Part shown: piece after piece, positions 48,701 through 60,700 of the stretch
Layout: every line of letters begins with the position of its first letter
Position numbering within the stretch: position 1 is the first letter of the stretch
NCBI GenBank assembly: GCA_002633025.1
Contig: NMRB01000171.1
Location: forward strand, 189,887-253,886
DNA: 64,000 bases
Source: Notospermus geniculatus
Lineage: Eukaryota > Nemertea > Pilidiophora > Heteronemertea > Lineidae
Direction: 5' to 3'
Position numbers and translations under genes: made by a program
The notes under the pieces: model-generated
Databases searched by the model: none
Seen by the model: only the letters and a program-made list of their open reading frames with translations
Told to the model about the DNA's origin: nothing

Positions 48701-51700
48701 ATTTTCTTGGGGATGGAATTCTCCCCATTCTCCCCTCTGGCGGAAACCCTGCCGGTGGTGATTGCATCATTCTCCAATACCGTAGTCTTGCCTTTCACCC
48801 CAGTGTTGGAGCATGTATGATTACAATACAATGCATACATGGATACCCTCGGAACGAGAGTTAAGCGGGTATTCCACGGTACAATATTATTGCACAATAT
48901 GGGGCCCAAAATGGGTGTCATGTGCTTCTGGCATAATGGATGGAAGAAATATTGGCAATAATATTGCCCATTTTGATCCTCATATTGTGCAATAATATTG
49001 CATGTGGATAGGCCGTTTACTCAACATGGGACGAGGTTCATAAGCGGTAGTTCAACAACATTGTCAATAGAGGTCTCCTTTAACGCAGGGTATGTTTAGT
49101 GCAGGATAGGGAAGGGATACAGTGCCGCTTTAAGTGGTGAGAAAATTCATTGTTTCTAACATCTATAAACAGCACGCAAGTTACATGCAGCATCAGCAGA
49201 TGATGAAGTCCATCGATCCGCCTCAAGGAAATCGCTCAAGCGACAAAACAGCATGTATCAGACGTTACGCGGGAAACCTGATGAAGAGGTTCTAGATGGC
49301 ATCATCAGCGATATTGGCTCCGATCCCAAGATGGCGGCATCTGATGTCCGCCGCGATGAACACATCCGCAACATACCGACCAATCTCACCAACAGGCGGA
49401 CAATAAAGTGAGTATATTCTAATTGTCCTGTGGTCACAATTAGATAAAAAACCCATCATGGGATGTTAAGGAGGTGTTAATGATTGCACTGACATGTGCA
49501 TAACTGTTGATTACATAACCATTCTACTTAGGAAGAACAAAACAAAACAATGTACGGTAGTGTTTTGGGGCTGGACTTCACAAATGATACAACATCATTA
49601 AGAAGATGTTTGTGCCATATAGCACACTGGACATTTTCTCTGCCTCTTGTGATTTCAACTTGAGCTCCGGAGCCAGGTTCTACTGCAAATGATAGGAGAA
49701 ATGCCAAAATTCTAACGAATTTTCTTGGATCGTCAGTCAGTATTCAGGAAGATTCAATAATGATTTTGTGGATAAAGTTTAGAATCCCCGATCGGAAGTG
49801 ACGTTACTCCATAGCACACAATGGAAATCCTATTGTACAATGCGGCTTATTCCGTCAATCGATGACCTTTTTTGGGGCACTGATCGGGGATTCTAAACTC
49901 GTTCCAATGATGTTATGGTTAGAGGGATTCACCACAGAAGGAGATACCATCAGTCCCTTACATGACATACATCACATATCGAACCATGTCGTTGGCTGCT
50001 TGAGTAATGCAGTTTCTTGCAGATACACATGTAACAGTGTAACCTTGAAGAAGCACAACAGAAGCTTTAAACTCAATTATTTATCTGAAGCTACCCGACG
50101 TGAATTTGCCTGGGCCCTTGTTGGTGGATTGAAACTAAAACTCAACCACTCATTTTCGTCTTTTTTCCAGACGGAGGGTCGACAACTTTGACAGGAGTGC
50201 AATGGACCGTGCAGCCAAGCCTGGGACACTTAAGAGAGCAAAATACCAGTTACAACTTGTGAGTATCATGGGAGTAGGCTCAGAGGAGGTTGGTCATCAG
50301 GGGCTATAAAAGTTAAAAAGTTAAAGTTTGGGTTTATAGTCTGATATCAACAACGGTAGAGGTTCTCATCCGACTTCACACTTTAACCCCAGTCTATCCT
50401 GAAACCTTTCAGTAGAACTCAGATGAGCTACTCATTCAGCGCTACAATCTGAGCATTTCCGACCGGTACCCATTTATACACCTGGGTGGAGAGAGGCCAG
50501 TAAGGCAAAGAGACCTGCCCAAAGTCTCACGCCAGCAGCGGGATTCGAACCCGGGATCCTCTGACCGCTAGCCGGAGGCCCGAACCACTACACCACCGTG
50601 GCTCCTATGGGTCAGGGCTATGGGTCAGGTGGACCAGTCCACACCCTTTGTGTCTAATGCGAGGATTGGAAGAAACACGTCTTCATGCCATTGCCGGTAT
50701 TGGCTCTAGTGTAAACGTTTTTTCTCCAGTATTGGCTCTAGTGTAAAAGTTTTTTCTCTTGTATAAAAGTTGATTTCTCTCTGCTTTCAGGGGTTCAGAA
50801 CAGTGAAACTGGGTGTGAGGGACACGTTATATAGGTTTGATCTCTGGCACTCCCATCTCCACCTTATTGAGGGACACTTTGGGACAGGTAAAGTCTGCCT
50901 TTGTAGTCAGGTTTTTCAGTCGATTCAAAGCAGTGCATGAAAATTCAAATCGGGTCGGTGCACTTGGACCTTTTGTCTTATTATCAGTGCACTGGTGCAT
51001 TTACCTCGGATATGGGTGATGAAAAATCCCAACATAGACATCAGAGGCACTTGTAAGAATGTCATTTAGGAGGACAGGCCAATAATTCAGACTTTGTTGT
51101 GACATTATCTCAAATCTGAGCCAGAACTCTACATTTGCAGCACATCCAAAATTTAACCCTTAGAGCGCCAGGTTTTTTCAACTTTTCCTTCCCCTGTGAC
51201 CGATTTTTTTTCGATTTTTTTTTTCGAAAAAAAAAATGCCAAAAATGCATGTGTTTTGAAATTTTAATTTTATGACCTTTTCCGAGTAGGCCCCCTATAC
51301 TCAGTAATGGTCCTAAAAAAAGAAAATTACCTGTATTGCACTGAGTATACTCGGTAACGGCGCTCTAAGGGTTAAAGAAGTATTGTCTCAGGGGATTTGT
51401 TGTCTTGTTTACAGGTGTCGTATCCTACTTCTTATTCCTGCGGACTCTACTTTATCTCAACATCCCCGTGTTCCTCCTCTCTCTGTCCTTCATCATCATA
51501 CCACAGATGCTCTACAGATTCTTCATGCAAGACCCACCCGGTTACGTCAACAATGATAATTTCACCGGGCGGGAACTCCTCACTGGTGCTGTAAGTCATG
51601 TTGAAGATTCAAGACTAGAATACAAGCATATTGAATGCTTGAATGTAGAATACAAGCACATTGAATACTTGGATGTAGAATACAAGCACATTGAATACTT

Positions 51701-54700
51701 GGATGTAGAGTACAAGCACATTCAATAGTTGAATGTAGAATACAAGCACATTGAGTTCTTGAATGTAGAATACAAGCACATTGAATTCGTGAAGTACTTG
51801 AATACCAGTACTTGGGACTAGAAAGCAAGAATTTTGAATACTTGGGACTAGAAAGCAAGAATTTTGAGAGTTTCAATAGCTGTAGCAGCTAAAACTCTTA
51901 AGTCAGCACCACTGGTTAAATGAGAAACAACCCAAATCAGCACTTGGTTAGCACAAGTGAAACCTATTCTGTGCTAACAAGAGTAAGTTTAGCAATACAT
52001 GGACCGACAATGACCGAAATGACTGCAGTGGCATTCACTTTGATTTCAGGGCTGGTTTGAAACTACCGAGATGTACTATGGTACATACTTCAATGGTACG
52101 ATCAGCATCTTCACCAGTCAAGGCAATAAAAGTTCAGAGGGAGGCTCGGGGGCATCGTACGACATGGCGTATGCATACTTACTTACGTCTGGAGGATTCT
52201 ACCTCCTGTGTCTCGTCATCTTAGCCAGAGCGTAAGTTGTAGAATTTCACTCCAAAAGTTTGCTCTCCTATGCACCAGTATTGATTAATACGAAATGTCC
52301 AGGGACAAAATGTCCAAGGACAGAAAGTCCTTGGGGACGAAATGTTCAGGGACGATATGTCCACGGGGACTACATGTAAACTCCTAGGGGATGAATGTCC
52401 TCTAACCATCAAAAGAACATAACTTAACTTCACTTAAAATTGCATTTCAAATTAGTGGTGTGATTAAGCCTGACACATAGCATACCTCTTTGTCTGCAGA
52501 TTGGCCAGGTCATACCGAAAAAACTTCATTGAAGCAAGTGGAGAGGTGGCGTTTTATTACATGGGCAAGGTGCTCTGTGGCTGGGACTTTAGCATCAGTC
52601 AACCAAACACAGCGAAGCTCAGGCATAAGGCCATTTTCAATGAATTAACTGTGAGTATACACTGTAGAAAGTCCATTTCACTCTGATTTTGCATATAATC
52701 ATCAAGGGCCAACAATCTTGGAAATTTTCTGGGACATGGTATGTTTTGTAAAGGTCAGTTCTTTCTTTTTCGTAGGAATATCTTTCAAGCAGTCGGCAGA
52801 TGAAGGTCAAGAAGACATGTAAACAGATCTGCTACCTAGTTTTTCTGCGAACGGTAACAAATTTGTTCGTACTTGGGCTAATAGGTGGCTCTGGCTACCT
52901 CATCTGGTACATATCGATCACGAAGTCCATTCAGGTGAGTTTCCAGTGGTTAAGGTGGCGCTTTCCAACTTCACAAGTTCTGAAGGACCTAAGATCTACA
53001 CCAGTGTTTTGCACCCTCATTGCTTCAAGAATTACTGGGAAACTCATTCTTTTTCAGAATAACATTGATGTGTTAAGTGAGATGGCGATGCCGTTGTGTA
53101 TATCGGGATTTAACCTCATCCTGCCGATTGCGTTCAGTATCATTGGTGCCGTGGAACAGTGGGAGCGACCAAAAATAGAGCTCTACCTTACCATGCTCAG
53201 GTACATGTAGTATATCCTAAAGGTAGATTCATACTTTGTGCGTGTCCGTTTCCTATGTGAATGTGTGATAGAAAAAGTAATTTTATTATTGGTACCACAC
53301 ATAAACATAGGGAACGGACAAGCGCAAAACGGAGAAGTATGAATTGGCCTTTAAACTCTCCCTTGCAGAAATTGAATTGGTACAAGCAGCCACTTAGGAA
53401 CTGCAGTGACCCAGCCTTCGACTAGCACTTCAGGCTGTATAATTCACATCCTTGCAGTGAGCTTTTGTCTGACTCTAGCTTTTCTTTCACTTTTCAGAAC
53501 GATAAGTTTGAAAGGCGTGAATCTTGGAGTTCTTATCTTCTTCTGGTACAAGAATGTCAGCTGTGAGACCCCAGAGGATCGCAACGAATATCAAAAAAGT
53601 AGTCGATGTATAGAGGTGAGTATCGTGAGGAGTTTCTATCACCAACAGTCATTGTGTAATGACTCACTGACAGATGCACTCTCCTCTGAAATATACTGGA
53701 GTGAGGGACTGTATTAAATATTTTGGACTTGAATATGGCCTTTAAATTGAACCCATCTAGATGGTTCAGTTCATAAGCCTATGCCGAACTAGTCAAATTG
53801 CCGGGATTCAAGTTAAAATGTTCATTTTCTCTTTCCAGTGCTGGGAAACCTTCATGGGCGAAGAAGTCTACAAACTAGTCATTGTTGATTTCATAGTGTC
53901 TCTTCTGGTGACATTCATGGCCGAGTTCATGCGAAGTGTGATGGCCAAACGCTGCTGTAAACTCCTCGGGAGTCCCGAGTTTGAGATAGGAAGAAATACG
54001 CTCAATTTGATTTACTCACAAGCCTTGTGTTGGTTAGTGTTACCATAAATCCATTTGCAATGGTATACTGTCAGTAATTTACATGTATGCATTGTAGTAC
54101 AAATTGAAGTTTTGGTTTATAGTCTGATATCAACAACGGTAGAGGTGTCATCCGACTTTACACTTTAACCCCAGTCTATCCTGAAACCTTTCAGTAGAAC
54201 TCAGATGAGCTGCTCATTCAGCGCTACAATCTGAGCATTTCCGACTTGTTCCCATTTATACACCGAGGTGGAGAGAGGCCACTAAGGCACTAGACTTACC
54301 CAAAGTCTCACGCCAAAGTGGGATTCGAACCTGGGACCCTCTGACCGCCAGTCAGAGACCTGAACCACTACACCGCCGTGGCTCCGTATTGGTGCAATAA
54401 AGAAATTGAATTCAAGCTGGTTGTGGTTTTCATATCAGTTTTGTTGCTAAAACTTACTCTAAAACTTCTTCAATTTCCTCTTCAGGTTGGGACATTTCTA
54501 CTGCCCTGTTCTCTCCTTTATACAGATCATCAAACTCATCGTGATCTTCTATGTGAAGAGGGTAAGTACTGAGGCTTGTATCAGGCCATGGCCAGATATT
54601 GGAAAATAACCCCAGCTCCAGGCAAGAGGGCCTTTTCCTGAAAGGATGAAATTTGTCATTTATCTTTTTGCTCGCATGATGGAATGGCTGTATTCCATGT

Positions 54701-57700
54701 AGAATGCATGTCTAATGTAGTTTAACTCACGAATGATAGTTTGTGTCACGTTTTGGGTGATAGGAGTTGAACAGATGTGCAAATTTTGTTGTATTCACAC
54801 TTGTTGTAAACCTCGTTCTCAAATCAAATTCATTAAAGTCCCAGGATCCAATGTTGTGTCTAGAATGTAGCTGAATTCCAGTGTACATGTAGGACTCTAC
54901 CCTTACCCCTGACCATTTTAAGCAACCTCTCTGTCGCATAATGCTCTCTACTTCTGGGAAACCTGCCCCCCCCCTCGACAAGCGGTGCGGCGAGCATAAG
55001 ACCCATCTCAATAACTTGGAAGATTTTCGCCACGACACCAGTTGATATCTCGGAACTGAATTTTGATCCCTACCGGTACTAATATGATGTTACATCACTA
55101 ATTTAATGCTTTCTATATTCCCTCCAGCTCAGCGTAATGATGAACTGTGTTCCATCCCAGAAGCCCTGGCGTGCTGCACGAGCCCACACCATTTTCTTGG
55201 GATATTTATTTTGCGCTTATTTCATGATGTGCTCATCCTTGGCTGTTAGCATTGTTTTGTAAGTTGTGCTTTTTATGTTGTTTTGCTGTCAGAGCTACTT
55301 GAGGACAGATCAAGATATCGTCTTGTACGGTTGAAAATTCGTCTTTTTTCCTAGGGTCGGGACAGGTTTGACTTATCTAAAACTGAATTTGATCCTGTTG
55401 TGGTAGTGGTCTTGCCTATCTTCGTTGGTCAGTCCTTGTAGAATAGTGTAAAGCAGGAAAATTTTGCGTGCAGGAAATTCTTGTGAATTTCGCAAAAATT
55501 TCCTCTCACGAAAATAAATACAAGCAAGTGATGAATATGGTCCGTGAAAAAAAAATGGCAGAGACTCGCGAAAATATCCTGCCGCGAATATGTCTATAAT
55601 TCTTGATTCGCGAAAATTTCCAGCTGCGAAATTATCTTGCTTTACAGTAACTAGGCCTGGCTGAGTGCAGTGTAATCAGAAATTGACATCAGGGGATGAA
55701 ACTGCTCGACATGGACTAAAAACCATCATCAGATGGAGAAGAGATGAATTTTCAGAACAAACCGCGACTTTTTTTACTCTGACCAATATTAACTGTGTTT
55801 GTGCAAGCCAAACAGGTGTTTGTGAACGGGAAAAGGATAAGTATAGAAATGTTTGGTGTTGTTGCTTTCTGCATTTCATCTTCATTCTGGACTTGGACAT
55901 AAATTAGGACTGGAATGCTTGTGCGGAATGCACTCACGTTTTTGCTGTTGCATCTACCCTTGTTGCTCTTAAGCCGAGTGCAGATCGACCTTGCGACTGG
56001 AAGCAACTGAACGCAACAGTCGCTGTCGATGTGAGCGGACCGCGCACATCGACTACGACTGGTCATTGCGGCAACAAGTGGCACAATCCAGTCTTCAATC
56101 CAGAGTGCGCACATTGACAGCGACTGAAGAGAACTGGAAAACGAGTAGAACATGAGCAGCTGTCTGGAACTAGCGGCAACATCCGGCAATAACGTTGCCG
56201 GGGTGCGCACATTGACCTGTTTGAGCAACTGATCAGCTGCTGCTGTTTCCAGCCAGTCGACCACTGTTGCCAGAAACGCCATTGCCGGTAGTTGCTTCCA
56301 GTCGCAAGGTCGATCTGCGCTCAGCTTTAGAAACAAAGCTTTAGCTTGGCTTTTCCTTGGTCTTTTACCATGGTAATTGTGTTATAGTGTAATGCATGGA
56401 CATGCAGTGTTATGAAAATCTTTATAATTGGCTGATAGAAGTACATGGCATGGATTTGATAGCCTTGGTACTTACATTACAAGTTATAGCCTTATTCGTC
56501 ATAAGCCTCATCAAGGCAACACTACAGCCCCATTTATACATGGAACTTTCACTGTGCTCGGTCCGGACTGAGTACGGTTCGGTACAATTTCGCCAAGTGT
56601 AAACAGGTCAAGCCAGCTTGTCCAGGTGTCCCAAATGACAGTGTAAACGGACCTGTCCTGCTTGAATTTTAAAGTCGGTTCGGTCCAGTTCGAGCTTGGC
56701 ACACTTCAACCATTACTAGTGTAAAAGGGCTTATCTCAGTATCCAGGCCTTTATTCCAAAGGGAGTGATCTCATACAACGTACAACTGTATTTAGAGACT
56801 ACTACACCAAGGCATGCTGGTCTACACTTGCATGATGCACCTCTCATGCAATATATTGTATGGTTCAGGAACCATTTTCAGGAAAAACTGGTCTGAAAGG
56901 ATTAAGTGACCCACTTTAAATGGATTGCGCCTTAAGTTTCCTGAAAGAATTCTGGAGAGACTGGGATAATACGTGAAGTGCTTTAAGAATCATAATACAG
57001 TAGAAAGAGCTGTTTAAAAGACTGTAGATAAAGGGCGGTACATGTACGGTATTCAAAAATGGTGTTTAAGACTTAGACATGTGTAACTTCGTCAAATGCA
57101 TGGTGGAAGTGTGTACATTTAGTGAAGTTACACGTGTCTAAGTCTTAATCGCGCGATGATCACCCTTTTTGAATACGGCCCAAAGTCTTCATTGGAGAGG
57201 GTCTTCCTACTTCACACATGGTCCATATATACAGTGGAAACTGCTATTTAAAGACTGTATTAAATGAAGTCTTCAGCAGAGAGGGCTCTTCATACTTGAT
57301 GTTGACACATAATGGATATGACACATGGTCCATAAGGCCAAAAAAAAAATATTGTCTGTTTCTTGTCCAGCAACTCAGCGAAAAATGATGCGGGCATGCG
57401 AATTTTTTTTTTTTCAAATAATTTTTTTCCCGTTTTCTTCATGGATGGGGGAAATACCACCAGCAAACTATCTCTCTACTTGTTTAAAGCACATATTTCA
57501 TGAAAAATAAAGATGATTTCAAGTGATGAAGCATTTCTGTGCATTGTATAGAAGGCACTGCGTAAGCAAAGTGGGAAAATTTGCAATTGGTGAGAAAAAA
57601 AATGTTCGATGCGGAGGGTCTGGGAATGACGCGGGCGCGGACAAGAAACAAATACTTTATTTTTTTTGGCCTAATACAGTAGCTAGAGCTATCTAAAAGA

Positions 57701-60700
57701 CTCTAAATAAAGTCTTCAGCAGATAGAGGCTCTTCATACTTGACACATGGTCCACTTTTCAGAGTCCAACCCTCCGCCACCTGTGGGCCATTCCGTGGTC
57801 TTAAACGCCCATACGATGTCATTATCAACCTACTCTTGGAGGTCAAAAAAAATTACAACGTTATCGATGGGATTTTGATGTTCATCTCATCACATGGATT
57901 CATCGCGGCATGTCTCGTTGCCCTCTGGTGAGTAGAACAAGTACCGGTATCAGGAGAATGCAACGAACATTGCACATTAGTTCCATGTAGGCAAACTGAA
58001 CTTGCCTGGGGTTGAAATGTCATTACTGTAAACCGTGAAATTTTCGCGGCTCTAATTGTTCGCGATTTTTTGTACTTTGCAAATTCGCCAAAAATAAATT
58101 TCGCGATAATGGCCCTTGGGCTTCAGAAATGTTTAAGACCCAGCGATTTTCGCGTGATTTAAGCTCGCATTTTGACCCCTCATCACGAAAATCGCGAAAA
58201 TAAAATGCTCGCGAAAATTTCACGGTTTACACTACATGTATTGAGCCTGTTCGCAGTGTCTCTCGGAAAAAACTGTGAAATTCTAAATACAATCTGAATC
58301 CAGTTGCCTTTCCTGCATTTCACTAAAATTTCCTTTGACTGCATTGGTTCATCTATTTTGATAATTGATATAATAATGTACATGAAATAGAAAGGGGTTT
58401 CTAAGGGGAAAGACATCGCTTCCTACCAGATTCGAACCCACGGACCCTCGCATTAGGCATCAATTGCCAGCACTAAGGGGCAACACGCCTTAACCACTAG
58501 GCCAAATCCCCATCCCCATCATAATGTCTTACTTATTTCCAGTATTGGCGTGTATTACTTGAGCATGCTGGGTAAAACCAGACGTGAGATGATCGCGTTA
58601 CTCAAACATCAGATTCAACTTGAGGGGAAGGACAAGGTATTCCTACTGCGCATGTATCAAGAGATAAGCAAGGATATTGGTGGTGGTCTCCCAGCACACA
58701 AGCCGCTCACGTCAACTGAGGTGGAGGCTGACCCATCTCCCAACCCTAGTAAGTACTACTAAATGACAAGTTTTTATCGATAGCTATTTGAACACATCAC
58801 TGGTCGCGTTCGGAAAGCTTCCCCGAGGAAGCTCGGGGAGGCGCGAGAGTGTTCGGAAAGGTATTTGGCAAGGTGCCAAGGCTTCCTCAAGCCTAGCCGA
58901 AGTGAGCGACTCGCCGACGCACTCACTTGGAGAAACTCCCAGCATGCATTTCGTTTTCTCTCCAGGCTGGCATGCTGATTGGCTATACATGAAATATTTC
59001 ATGATTGCAATGGCACAGTAGTACCTTCCCCGAGGAAGCGCAAATATCGTTCGGAAATTCGCCTTGACTGGGCATGCTCACAATCCCTGAGAGAAGCGCC
59101 AGAAACTTCCTCGGGGAAGCTTTCCAAACACGCTAACTAATTGTGACTGGAAGAGAGATGGTATAGCCATACTTATTGCCTGTTGGAAAGCTCTCAGGGA
59201 GCGCCTCCTAATCTCACTCTGTGTTGTTCGAGAAATCTTTAGATCAACTATACACCACTTTGCCTCTAATCACCTTTCCCTCCTATAATATAGAACGGAA
59301 GAGTTAATCGTTCGGAAAGGGCTTCAACCCCACATCATTTGGAGTGTCATGACAAGTCAGCTGTATCTAACGCCACCTATTTTTCAGCCAATGAGACAGA
59401 CACCAACGGGGCTGTGCCCGTCGAGGTGCACCAACCAGTTGTCTAGTAAGGAAACAGTGTACATGTATTCTGCTTTTAGCTTTGCCAAGTTTTGCACTGT
59501 CAATGCTTTATAGAATGAGTTTCTGTGTTTACATTGCTTTTGAGCACTTGAGCACTGCCTGATTCCCCGATGCATGTTGACCTTGACACCCTTGGCTGCT
59601 TAGAAATCTTCATTACGGTACAGAGTAGCATCATCACATTCGAGAAGTCTCAGTCAGCACTTTCTTATCCTACCCTGATCAGAGATGAAAGTGTCAAAGC
59701 ATTCATCCAGTTTTGGGGCAGAATTTGTCCATGTGCTTTGTCCTTTATGTTCCTCCACATGTTTTCTAACGTGGTTGGTTCTCAATGGGCAGTTCATCAT
59801 TTGTCGAGTTCATACTATTTACGCTAAAAAGAACAACTCAAATGACTTTCTTTCGAGTGAGCTGCCCATACAGAGCTGACTCGTGAGTGAAAGCTCAGAC
59901 GTGGAGAGGCGCTTTAAGCCTAATTCATACTTCGAAGCACGACCATCGCCGACGACTGACGTGCGATCTTGTGTTTCGACGCTGACCCTGTCGTGTGATT
60001 TGGTCGGCGTCCAATTGCGAGTCTGTAATTACTTGAGTCATTTCATAACGGGTCGCCATCGCTGAAGTACGCGAAGTCGGCATCCAGATTTGATCGCGCG
60101 TTGGACACCAATGGTCTTGCGTCGAAGTACATGTATGAACTAGGCTTTAGTCTCGAAGCTGCGACACTTCCCACTGTTCAAACACATGTTTGTTCATATC
60201 TCAAGCCGCCCAGAGACCTAAACCAACAATGACTACTTCCGATTCCTCTGGATGAAATACATGTACATTGTAGCTACCGTACCGAATGTGCAATAAACAA
60301 ACTTGCCTTTTCCCCATTTCATTCCTTTCACTTTCAGCATGTTTGCTTATAGCTTACAAAGTACAGTACCTCATTTACGTAGTGCCCTGGCTTTGTTTGG
60401 CTTTTGTTTTCATTCATTTTGTGGATTTTTGGTGTGGGTAAAGAATGAAGTGATGGTATACGTGCTAAAAATATTCTCTATTTTACATAGATTGTTTTGA
60501 TACAGTTTGTATTGTCTCAGTTTTGCACAAAAGGCACCATTTCAGCAATAAGATATAACTTCATTCCAGATTCCTATGACAAATCCATTATTCATACTAT
60601 CAGTGCTGCCGTCTATAATGTAAAAGGATCACTTGAACATGTTGAATACTCTGCGGTAGGAGTAAGGCTACGGATACACCGAACGCGAATTCGCGTGCGA

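Noticed and set aside
50535-50605. Possible tRNA gene (minus strand) with A and B boxes
   Set aside because: It is the head of a longer repeat found again at 54112-54385 with the same borders, so a SINE explains it better.
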